From Candidatus Dactylopiibacterium carminicum (GTDB lineage: Bacteria; Pseudomonadota; Gammaproteobacteria; Burkholderiales; Rhodocyclaceae), in contig NZ_MDUX01000014.1 in the NCBI RefSeq assembly GCF_014736495.1, positions 1-64,000 of the forward strand: a stretch of 64,000 nt of DNA. Reading direction: 5' to 3'. Each line of letters starts with the position of its first letter. The first letter of the stretch is position 1. Positions 1 to 7,044 of the stretch are shown here, one piece after another. The notes beneath the pieces were generated by a model, which saw only the letters and a list, made by a program, of their open reading frames with translations, was not told the origin of the DNA and made no database searches. Position numbers and translations under genes: made by a program.

Positions 1-33
1 TGAAAAACAGTATTTCATGAAGCTCGGGGCTGT

Positions 34-477
34 CTAGGAAACCCGGGGCGATTCAGAAATCAGGAAGGCGGTGATGATCGCCGGCAGCGTACCGATGCCG
101 AACCACACAACCAGCACCGGCACGAAAGCTACCTTGGGCACGCTGTTGAAGCCCACCAGCAACGGGTAGAGCGCCTTGTAGATCAGCGGCGAGGAGCCCA
201 CCGCCATGCCCAGCAGCGCACCGACCACCACGGCGATGGCAAAGCCGGCCAGCGTGGTGAAGAAGGTGTGCAGGGAATGCTGCATGATGGGGGCGGCCAT
301 CTCCATGCCGACCTTGAAGATCACGCTGGGCGCGGGCAGCAGGAAGGTGGCGATGGAAAAGCCGCGGCAGATCGCCTCCCACAGCAGCAGCAAGGCCACG
401 CTGAGCAGCCAGGGCGCGAGGCGATTGAGGGTCTGCGGGGAAATCTTGAACTGGGATTGGGGGGACAGTCTTTGCAT
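34..477 (-). pseudogene. ABC transporter permease (SsuC/TauC type), 3'-truncated
   Basis: Inner-membrane permease of the nitrate/sulfonate/taurine/pyrimidine-precursor ABC class. The 147 residues hold an N-terminal helix (about 23-36), a periplasmic loop and two more helices, ending in a normal start of the family's coupling region (PKVAFVPVLVVWFGIG then AIITAFLIS). After LIS the reading diverges into ESPRVS and a stop, where family members (about 250-280 residues) carry on for roughly 110 residues with the last helices. The start ATG lies 3 bases after the stop of the ATPase gene, so the two are one operon. The break coincides with a short sequence (32-56) that has an inverted copy at 1245-1268, suggesting rearrangement. 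Probably non-functional. Confidence 0.75.
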
Positions 478-480
478 TTT

Positions 481-1200
481 TCAGCTCTCCCGCACATGGC
501 CGATGGCCTGGCGCAACACATGCACGTGCGCGGCGAATTGATCCGAATAGGTCACGTCCAGGTCGCGCGGGCGCGGCAGGTCGATCTCCCGCTGCACCAG
601 GATGCGCCCCGGCCGCTTGCTCATCACGTAGACGGTGTCGGCGAGGAACACCGCCTCGCGCAGATCGTGGGTGACGAGGATGACGGTGAAGGGCTGTTGC
701 TGCCAGAGGTCGCGCAGCATGCACCACAGCTCCTCGCGCGTGAAGGCATCCAGCGCGCCGAAGGGCTCGTCGAGCATCAGCAGGCGCGGGCGGTGGATCA
801 GCGCGCGGCAGATCGAGGCTCGCTGCTGCATGCCGCCGGAAAGCTCCCAGGGATATTTGTCCTCGAAGCCGGCCAGGCCCACGCGCGCCAGCTGCGCGCG
901 CGCCATGCCCTCCTCGTACTCGGCGCGCTGCTCGCGCAGCGTGCTGCGGAAGGGCTCGACGATCTCCATCGGCAGCATCACGTTCTCCAGCGTGGTGCGC
1001 CAGGGCAGCAGGTTGGCGGCCTGGAAGGCCATGCCGACGATGGACAGCGGCCCGCCGACCTCACGGCCGTTCACATAGACATAGCCTTCCGAAGGAGGCT
1101 TGAGGCCGGAAACCAGTTTCATCAGCGTGGATTTGCCACAGCCTGAGGGGCCGTCCTCCGTGTAGCGGAGGCTGACGTTTTCGAATTCCACGAAATCCAT
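481..1200 (-). CDS. ABC transporter ATP-binding protein with N-terminal internal deletion
   Basis: ATPase of an SsuB/TauB-type importer. Visible are the Walker A loop (GPSGCGKST), Q-loop (FQAANLLPW), signature (LSGGMQQR), Walker B (LLMLDEPFGALD) and switch His (VTHD). The N-terminus reads MDFVEFENVSLRYTED and then enters GPSGCGKST directly; family members have about 20-25 more residues there (the strands leading into the P-loop). The junction lies in a GGCCCC motif, so a deletion between short direct repeats is plausible. The chosen ATG has a good Shine-Dalgarno (ACAGGAAACC); a longer frame start at 1239 does not. It lies between the binding-protein gene and the truncated permease. The lost strands make ATPase function doubtful. 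Confidence 0.8.
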   Translation of the reverse strand: MDFVEFENVSLRYTEDGPSGCGKSTLMKLVSGLKPPSEGYVYVNGREVGGPLSIVGMAFQAANLLPWRTTLENVMLPMEIVEPFRSTLREQRAEYEEGMARAQLARVGLAGFEDKYPWELSGGMQQRASICRALIHRPRLLMLDEPFGALDAFTREELWCMLRDLWQQQPFTVILVTHDLREAVFLADTVYVMSKRPGRILVQREIDLPRPRDLDVTYSDQFAAHVHVLRQAIGHVRES

Positions 1201-1222
1201 GATGGTTTCCTGTGAAGGAACG

Positions 1223-1247
1223 CAGCGGGCGCTCATCACGCCCGCTG
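1223..1247. promoter_or_regulatory. Intercistronic hairpin between binding-protein and ATPase genes
   Basis: CAGCGGGCG and CGCCCGCTG form a perfect 9-bp stem with a 7-nt loop. CCCGCTGAC in the right arm also has an inverted copy (GTCAGCGGG) about 45 bases further on. A strong hairpin downstream of an ABC binding-protein gene and before the membrane and ATPase genes is a common way to stabilise the upstream message and lower expression of the rest. No T-tract follows on the minus strand, so it is not a standard terminator. Confidence 0.45.
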
Positions 1248-1405
1248 ACTGCTCCGGGTTTTCTAGACCTGTTCAAAGTCTGTAGCGAGAGGCCGTCAGC
1301 GGGACGAAGAGCAGCACAGGAACCGGAGTGTATGTGGATACATGAGGATTCCGAGCAGCGCATGAGCCCCGATCACGGACTCGCAGTAAGACTATGAAAA
1401 GGTTC

Positions 1406-2434
1406 TTACTTGATGGCGCGTTCAGCCGCCGACGACAGATAGCTGGCGTTGAACAGGCTGGCGGGCTCCGGCGTGGTCTTGAGGCCGAAAGCCGTCACGA
1501 CCTGGCCGATGGCACGCTTCAGACGCTCGTCATTGACGCTACCCAGGCCCGCGGCCTTGGTTTCCGGCGTGATGACCACATCGTTGATCGCCATCTTCAA
1601 ACGACGGGTTTCAAGTGCCACGTCGACCAGCCCATCCTTGGCCTTCACGTAGGCGATCGCGGCCTCGGGATTGGCGATGGTTTCCTTCAGCGCCTTGTTG
1701 AAGGCCCGCAGGAAGCCGGCTACCTGCTTGGGGTGCTCGCTGGCGAACTTCGGATGCACGACGATGCCGTTGCCATAGAGATCCAGGCCGTACTTGTTGT
1801 AGAGCATCACGGCCACGTCGCTTTCCTTCACGCCACGGGCTTCCAGGTTGAGCACGCTGGTGAAGGAGAAACCGGTGATGGCCTGCACTTCGCCACGGGC
1901 CAGCAGGGTTTCGCGGATAGCGGGATCGACGGATTGCCAGGTGACCTTGGTCGGATCCAGATCATTGGCCTTGGCGAAGGCGGGGAACGATTTGCGCCCG
2001 CCGTCGAACACCGGCGCGGCCAGCGTCTTGCCGATCAGGTCGGCCGGCTTGGCGATACCCGTCTTCTTCAGGCTGACCACGGCGGCCGGCGTGAAGTTGT
2101 AGACCATGTACACCGCCTGCAGCTTCGAGTCGGGGTTGTTCGCGTTGTATTCGACCAGCGTGTTGAAGTCGGCGAAAGCCATGTCGTAGGCGCCGGTGGC
2201 CACACGGGTCAGCGCGCCGGCGGAGCCAGCGCCCGAATCGATGACCACGTCCAGGCCTTCGGCCGCGAAGTAACCCTTGTCCTTGGCGAGCAGGAAAGGC
2301 GCTGACGGACCTTCGAAACGCCAGTCGAGCGTGAACTTCATTTTGGTCAGATCCTGCGCCAGGGCGGTGCCGGCCAGGCCGGCGAGCAGGCAGGCCAGAG
2401 CCGAGCGGCGAACGAGCTTGCTAAACGTTTGCAT
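1406..2434 (-). CDS. ABC transporter substrate-binding protein, NMT1/THI5 (SsuA/ThiY) family
   Basis: Periplasmic binding protein of about 342 residues, intact. It begins with a signal peptide (MQTFSKLVRRSALACLLAGLAGTALA, cleavage after ALA), then the typical first lobe KFTLDWRFEGPSAPFLLAKDKGYFAAEGLDV, as in binding proteins for thiamine precursors, pyrimidines, sulfonates or aromatics. The start was chosen because GGAG precedes ATG 2434 and the signal peptide begins there; the frame remains open upstream. Its partner ATPase and permease follow on the same strand but are both damaged, so it may be expressed without a working transporter. Divergent from a LysR regulator and next to urate genes; a purine-related ligand is possible but only inferred. 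Confidence 0.85.
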   Translation of the reverse strand: MQTFSKLVRRSALACLLAGLAGTALAQDLTKMKFTLDWRFEGPSAPFLLAKDKGYFAAEGLDVVIDSGAGSAGALTRVATGAYDMAFADFNTLVEYNANNPDSKLQAVYMVYNFTPAAVVSLKKTGIAKPADLIGKTLAAPVFDGGRKSFPAFAKANDLDPTKVTWQSVDPAIRETLLARGEVQAITGFSFTSVLNLEARGVKESDVAVMLYNKYGLDLYGNGIVVHPKFASEHPKQVAGFLRAFNKALKETIANPEAAIAYVKAKDGLVDVALETRRLKMAINDVVITPETKAAGLGSVNDERLKRAIGQVVTAFGLKTTPEPASLFNASYLSSAAERAIK

Positions 2435-2861
2435 GGATTCACTCCGTGAAAGGATGGATGACAAGGCGTCGAGAGCGGGCCGACCGACGAGCCGGCGCGT
2501 GTTACGCAGGACATTCAGCAATCGATGTGCCACCGGCTCGATGCCGGCTACAGGGAAAACCCGACCCGGCGCACGCAATCCTGGTGCGCGGCAGGCGCCA
2601 GAAACAGGAAAAACACCCCTGAAGGGGGTATTTCATGCCTCGCCTTGGTGCCAAAAGCGGCCCGGAAGCAATCCATCTATATGTTGTTTATCCGGATTTC
2701 CATATGGGCGAAGGCCGTTCCAGCCTGTGAATGCGCCAGATCCACGCGATTCCCGCAGGGCACATGGCATGGAGGTTGCACAGCTCATGCCATATCACCT
2801 GCGCGCATCGCCCGGCTGCCCGGATGTCCGGCGCCTTCGTTGCCTCCACCGGAGAAACACC
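2435..2861. promoter_or_regulatory. Divergent promoter region with operator-like inverted repeat
   Basis: 427 bases between the binding-protein gene and the divergent LysR gene, with no coding frame I would accept. It holds a perfect inverted repeat ATGGCATG-N14-CATGCCAT (2764-2793), a palindromic CCATATGG near 2700 and an ATCCGGAT near 2692 in the most AT-rich part. This is the layout expected for a LysR regulator controlling its neighbour and itself. I looked for a TPP riboswitch, because NMT1-type binding proteins often handle thiamine precursors, and saw none of its conserved elements. Confidence 0.5.
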
Positions 2862-3851
2862 ATGACTACTCGCTGCACCTGGGATTCCGTCGACGCCTAC
2901 CTGCTGCGCGTGCTGTACACGCTGCTCACCGAGGGCAGCGTGTCGCGCACGGCACGCCGCCTGAACCAGTCGCAACCCGCGATCAGCACGGCCTTGCGCC
3001 GTCTGCGCGAACTCACCGGCGATCCGCTGCTGGTACGCAACGGCAACACCATGACGCCCACCGAACGCGGCGCTGCCTTGCTCGAACCCGCGCGTCAGGC
3101 GCTCGCCAGCATCGAGTCCATCGTCGTGGCACAGACACGCTTCAACCCGGCGGCCTCACGCCGGGTTTTCAACGTCGCCACACCGGATTACCTCGACCCT
3201 GCACTGCTCGGGCGCATCCTTGCACGCTTTCATGAACTCGCACCGCAGGCGCAGATCGTCTTCCACTCCTTCAGCCCTGCGCAGGATTACGCCGGCGCAC
3301 TGGCCGACGGTCGCCTCGACGTGGTGATCGGCAACTGGCCGCAGCCGCCGGAGCAGTTGCGCCTGACGCCGCTGTTCGACGAAGAAGTGATGTGCATGAT
3401 GCGCGAATCGCACCCGCTGGCTGGCCGGCCGCTGACCATGAAGAATTACCTGGAGGCAGAACATCTGGCCCCCACGCCCTATTCGGTGGGCCAGCGCGGC
3501 GTGATCGACCTGCATCTGGCGCGCGAACGCCTCAAGCGTAACGTGGTGGCCTGGGTACCCTATTTCTCGATGGCGCCCTACATGTTGCTGGAGTCGGACA
3601 TGCTGTTCTCCTGCCCGCGCAGCTTCGCCGAACACTATGCGCGCTGCCTGCCGCTGGCGTTGGCGCGTGCGCCCATCGAGTATCCACCGATGGCCTTTTA
3701 CCTTCTGTGGCACGACCGTGCGCACTACGCCGAAGAATGCCGCTGGTTCCGCGAGCAGATCGTGGCCGTTTCGCGCCAGACCCAGCGCGGCAACAACCGC
3801 GCGCTGCCCGAAACACCGACCGAACGGCGTCTGCCGGCCGCGATGATGTAA
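2862..3851 (+). CDS. LysR-family transcriptional regulator
   Basis: DNA-binding regulator of 329 residues. The N-terminal winged helix-turn-helix is clear (residues about 8-70, with SVSRTARRLNQSQPAISTALRRLREL), followed by a substrate-binding co-inducer domain (about 95-300). The start was set at ATG 2862 with GGAG ten bases upstream; the frame extends much further upstream without homology. The gene is divergent from the NMT1-type ABC genes, with an inverted repeat in between, so these are the likely target. The uraD gene follows convergently after 66 bases. The effector is not recognisable from sequence; urate or a related purine is a context guess only. Confidence 0.88.
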   Translation: MTTRCTWDSVDAYLLRVLYTLLTEGSVSRTARRLNQSQPAISTALRRLRELTGDPLLVRNGNTMTPTERGAALLEPARQALASIESIVVAQTRFNPAASRRVFNVATPDYLDPALLGRILARFHELAPQAQIVFHSFSPAQDYAGALADGRLDVVIGNWPQPPEQLRLTPLFDEEVMCMMRESHPLAGRPLTMKNYLEAEHLAPTPYSVGQRGVIDLHLARERLKRNVVAWVPYFSMAPYMLLESDMLFSCPRSFAEHYARCLPLALARAPIEYPPMAFYLLWHDRAHYAEECRWFREQIVAVSRQTQRGNNRALPETPTERRLPAAMM

Positions 3852-3917
3852 CCCACGGGAACCCCCGCGGCGCCACAGCCAAAGGAATGGGCGCCCGGGA
3901 AAGCAGGAACGATGCGT

Positions 3918-4454
3918 TTAGTCGATCACCCGCTGCGGCAAACGCAGGCGGGCGATGCGTGCAATCTGGCTCAGCGCCTCGGCGAACTCGGCGGGCACTT
4001 CGTTATGCAGACGTTCCTCGAAGCGCGCAATGATCTGCGTGCGGTCCAGACCGGACACCGCAAGGATGAAGGGAAAGCCAAAGCGCGTGTTGTAGGCGGC
4101 GTTCAGCGCCTGCAAGCGTGCGAATTCTTCCGGCGAACAGGCGTCCAGCCGTGCGCCGGCCTGTTCACGTGTGGACTCCGGCGTCAGCTCGCCCGCAATC
4201 GCGGCACGGCCTGCCAGCTCCGGGTGGGCGCGGATCAAGGTCATCTGTTCCTTGGGATCGGCTTCCCACATGCTCCGCTCCATCGCCTGCGCCAGAGCTT
4301 CCAGGCTGGAGAAAGGGCGTGCCGCCCAGGCGCGCTCGGCAACCCAGGGCGAATGCTCGAAGATGCCGGTGAGCGCGTCGACGAAGGCTTCTCGTTCAAG
4401 CGCACCGAGGTGGGCAAGGGAAATCCGGTTCATTTTGGAGTCGGGAGCAGACAT
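3918..4454 (-). CDS. uraD: 2-oxo-4-hydroxy-4-carboxy-5-ureidoimidazoline (OHCU) decarboxylase
   Basis: Third step of urate oxidation: decarboxylates OHCU to S-allantoin in the cytoplasm. The 178-residue protein carries the family's HPELAG motif (active-site His) and the NAAYNTRFGFPFI block, and has usual length. An alternative start (MNRISLAHLG, ATG at 4433) would drop seven residues; neither has a convincing ribosome site. It is divergent from uraH, sharing a short promoter region that carries a perfect inverted repeat, so the two are probably co-regulated. Together with uraH and puuD it gives the complete urate to allantoin route; no allantoinase is seen in the window. Confidence 0.93.
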   Translation of the reverse strand: MSAPDSKMNRISLAHLGALEREAFVDALTGIFEHSPWVAERAWAARPFSSLEALAQAMERSMWEADPKEQMTLIRAHPELAGRAAIAGELTPESTREQAGARLDACSPEEFARLQALNAAYNTRFGFPFILAVSGLDRTQIIARFEERLHNEVPAEFAEALSQIARIARLRLPQRVID

Positions 4455-4495
4455 GGCGCGAGCTTAGGCACCCGGACGGCATTCAGCCAAGCCGT

Positions 4496-4516
4496 GCAAT
4501 CCGATAACCGGATTGC
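4496..4516. promoter_or_regulatory. Operator-like inverted repeat in the uraD-uraH promoter region
   Basis: GCAATCCG-ATAAC-CGGATTGC is a perfect 8-bp inverted repeat with a 5-nt centre. A third direct half-site GCAATCCG lies at 4573-4580, and a TATAAT hexamer follows at 4620-4625, about 28 bases before the uraH start. The spacing suits a dimeric regulator covering both divergent promoters. Which protein binds is unknown; the LysR protein encoded 0.6 kb away is the nearest candidate. Confidence 0.55.
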
Positions 4517-4652
4517 CTGCACCGATATGGCCCGCCATTGCCCCATGCTGGACGTGCTCCTTCGGGTCATACGCAATCCGGTATGGCAGTCATTCGGCGG
4601 ACATCACAATGCGCCTTTCTATAATCCGCAGCAAATCAGCCTGGAGCCAAGC

Positions 4653-4997
4653 ATGGGCCTTTCCACACATGTACTCGATACCGCACATGGTTGCCCGGCA
4701 GCCGGCATGGCCTACCGCCTGTGCGAGGCCGGCAGCGGCCAGGTGCTGCGCGAAGGCGTGACCAACGCCGACGGCCGTTGTGACGGCCCCCTGCTGGCTG
4801 GCGAGGCCTTCGTGCCAGGCCGCTACGAGCTGCGCTTCGCCGTGGCGGACTACTTCCGCGCCAAGGGCGTGACGCTGCCCGAGCCACCTTTCCTCGAAGA
4901 AGTCACGCTCGCCTTCGGCGTTGCCGACGCCACGGCGCACTACCACGTGCCGCTGCTGGTCTCGCCCTGGAGCTACAGCACGTATCGGGGGTCTTGA
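4653..4997 (+). CDS. uraH: 5-hydroxyisourate hydrolase
   Basis: Transthyretin-related enzyme that opens the ring of 5-hydroxyisourate to give OHCU. The 114 residues match the family length, with the N-terminal STHVLD block (catalytic His), the central PGRYELRF segment, HYHVPLLVSPWSYSTYRGS and the diagnostic C-terminal YRGS. No signal peptide is present, so it is cytoplasmic. The ATG follows a CTGGAG ribosome site; the frame is open far upstream over the antisense of uraD, which is not coding. It sits between uraD (divergent) and puuD (same strand), which produces its substrate. Confidence 0.95.
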   Translation: MGLSTHVLDTAHGCPAAGMAYRLCEAGSGQVLREGVTNADGRCDGPLLAGEAFVPGRYELRFAVADYFRAKGVTLPEPPFLEEVTLAFGVADATAHYHVPLLVSPWSYSTYRGS

Positions 4998-5071
4998 AAT
5001 CGGGAGTCGAGAAGACTGACCGATTGGCATTGAAGTTGCTGGGTTGAATGACAAAACCGCAAAGGGAGCGG

Positions 5072-5167
5072 GAAGCGTAGCGAGCGCCCCAAGGCGGCAA
5101 GGAGAAGCACAGCCGTACTGCAGTACGGCGAGCATCGCAGTTGCCGGATTGGGGGCGCAGTAGCTTC
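5072..5167. repeat. Long imperfect inverted repeat with an 18-bp central palindrome
   Basis: The centre GCCGTACTG|CAGTACGGC (5112-5129) is a perfect palindrome. Outside it the arms pair again: GAAGC with GCTTC, GCGCCCC with GGGGCGC, CGGCAA with TTGCCG. The whole can fold into a hairpin of about 95 nt between uraH and puuD. It resembles REP/BIME-type intergenic elements, and similar GTACTG-CAGTAC palindromes occur in other betaproteobacterial intergenic DNA as far as I recall. No second copy was seen in this window. Confidence 0.6.
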
Positions 5168-5261
5168 ACGCCCCTTCTGCAAACGTGCACGACGAAATCG
5201 GGATTAGGCCGGGTCGTGCGGACCCCGCGTCAAAAGGAGTCCGGCTTTCTGGAGCTGCACC

Positions 5262-6449
5262 ATGGAGTATGCCTACCTGATAGACGCCACCAGCCTGCTG
5301 TTGCGCTGGCTGCACCTGATCGTCGGGATCGCCTGGATCGGCGCATCCTTCTATTTCGTCTGGCTGGACAACAGCCTCAAGCCGCCCACGGATCCGAAGC
5401 TCAAGGAAGACGGCGTCGGCAGCGAGCTCTGGGCCATGCACGGCGGCGGCTTCTACAACCCGCAGAAGTACGCCAACACGCCGAAGAAGCTGCCCGACGA
5501 TCTGCACTTCTTCTTCTGGCCAAGCTACACCACCTGGATCACCGGCTTCCTGCTGATCTCGGTGCTGTACTACTTCCAGGCCTCCACCTACATGATCGAC
5601 CCCAATGTCTCCAGCATCACGCCGGGGCAATCCATCGCCATCGGCCTGGGGACGCTGGTGCTGGGCTGGGTCGTGTACGACCAGCTCGCACGCCGGCTCA
5701 TCGAGCGCAGCCAGCTTCTGTTCGCGATCATCTACGTCGCTTTCGTGACGGCGGTGACCTACGCACTGACGCATCTGCTCTCGGGCCGGGCGGCCTACAT
5801 CCACGTCGGCGCGATGATCGCCACGACGATGAGCGCCAACGTGTTCTTCTGGATCATCCCGGCGCAGCGGCGTCAGGTGGCGGTGATGAAACAGGGCGGC
5901 GAGGTGCCGGCGATCTGGGGCAAGCGCGCCAAACAGCGCAGCTACCACAACAATTACCTGACCATGCCGGTGCTGTTCTCGATGATCAGCAACCATTACG
6001 CCAGCACCTATAACCACGCATGGAACTGGCTGGTACTGGTGCTGATCATGCTCGGCTCGGTGCTCGTCCGCCATTTCTTCAATCTGCGCCACAAAGGCGT
6101 GTATCGCTGGGAGTTCCCCATCGTCGGCATGGCCATCATCCTGGGCGTGCTGGTGTGGATCGCCCCCAGGCACATCGAGGTGGATGCCAGCAAGCCGGCG
6201 CCCACCCTCGCCGAGATACAGCCGATCATGCAGGCCCGCTGCACCGGTTGCCACGCAGAAAAGCCGGACATCATGCCGGTGGCGCAAATGGGGCTGATGT
6301 TCGACACGCCCGAGCGCACGCGCCAGTACGCTCAGCGCATCTACGAACGCACCGTGCAGCTCAAGACGATGCCGCTGGCCAACATCACGCAGATGACGGA
6401 CGAAGAGCGCGCACTGGTGGGAGCCTGGTACATGGCTGGCGCCAAGTAA
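5262..6449 (+). CDS. puuD: Urate hydroxylase PuuD (membrane urate oxidase with cytochrome c domain)
   Basis: Integral membrane enzyme that oxidises urate to 5-hydroxyisourate and passes electrons to the respiratory chain. The 395 residues show the N-terminal DUF989-type membrane region, about eight helices beginning with WLHLIVGIAWIGASFYFVWLD, with His residues conserved in the family, then a C-terminal cytochrome c domain with the haem motif CTGCH (about residue 329) and a distal Met (LKTMPLAN). GGAG precedes the ATG. It starts 264 bases after uraH on the same strand; the intervening inverted repeat may limit read-through. It replaces soluble uricase, which is not present here. Confidence 0.93.
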   Translation: MEYAYLIDATSLLLRWLHLIVGIAWIGASFYFVWLDNSLKPPTDPKLKEDGVGSELWAMHGGGFYNPQKYANTPKKLPDDLHFFFWPSYTTWITGFLLISVLYYFQASTYMIDPNVSSITPGQSIAIGLGTLVLGWVVYDQLARRLIERSQLLFAIIYVAFVTAVTYALTHLLSGRAAYIHVGAMIATTMSANVFFWIIPAQRRQVAVMKQGGEVPAIWGKRAKQRSYHNNYLTMPVLFSMISNHYASTYNHAWNWLVLVLIMLGSVLVRHFFNLRHKGVYRWEFPIVGMAIILGVLVWIAPRHIEVDASKPAPTLAEIQPIMQARCTGCHAEKPDIMPVAQMGLMFDTPERTRQYAQRIYERTVQLKTMPLANITQMTDEERALVGAWYMAGAK

Positions 6450-6603
6450 TACGGCCTGGCTTTCAACCGGATAGCAACGTTGGCCTACAGCACTGCGGTT
6501 CTACGCCTGAATGCAGAGCCGTATGAGGCAGGGGCCCGCGCTTGCGGATGAAGAGCAGGCAAGGCATCCTGCCCCTCGTCCACGGATTCCGAGGGAGTCT
6601 TTC

Positions 6604-7035
6604 ATGTCCAGCCGCCGCCTGCTTCAGTGCCTCACGCCAGCGCTGCTGACTGCCTGTATCACGCTGGTGCCGCAACCAGACGTCATCGATCTGGCGGGTG
6701 ACTGGGCGATCCGTCTGCCGACGCCGCCCGGGCCAGGTGCCCAGCCCTCGATCAGCTTTGATACTTCCCTTCGTCTGATCTCGGGTTACGACGGCTGCAA
6801 TCGCTTCCATGGGGCCTATCGCATCCAGGACGGCCAGCTCTACGCGCCGAGTCTTGCCAGTACCCGCATGGCTTGCCTGGATCCCGCACGGCAGCAACTG
6901 GAGCGTCAGCTTTTCCCGCTGTTCGCCCACGGTGCCACCCTCGAGCGCCTGCCTGGCCAGCCGACGACTTTGCTGCTGCGCAATGCACAGCTGAATGTCG
7001 AGCTGCGCCTGGAGGCGATGGATACGCCTCGCTGA
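6604..7035 (+). CDS. META-domain (HslJ-like) lipoprotein
   Basis: Small envelope protein of 143 residues. The signal peptide ends in a lipobox (LLTAC, Cys18), then a META/HslJ-like domain with the family's SGYDGCNRFHGAYRIQDGQL block and the second conserved segment LASTRMACLDP. HslJ-like proteins in E. coli are linked to heat induction and novobiocin resistance; the mechanism is not known. ATG 6604 was chosen for its GGGAG site and the signal peptide directly after it; the upstream extension has no homology. It is convergent with the large GGDEF/EAL gene, 9 bases apart, and looks monocistronic. Confidence 0.8.
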   Translation: MSSRRLLQCLTPALLTACITLVPQPDVIDLAGDWAIRLPTPPGPGAQPSISFDTSLRLISGYDGCNRFHGAYRIQDGQLYAPSLASTRMACLDPARQQLERQLFPLFAHGATLERLPGQPTTLLLRNAQLNVELRLEAMDTPR

Positions 7036-7044
7036 ACAGCGCGG

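Noticed and set aside
2435..2861. TPP riboswitch upstream of the NMT1-type binding-protein gene
   Set aside because: None of the conserved thi-box segments is found on the minus strand.
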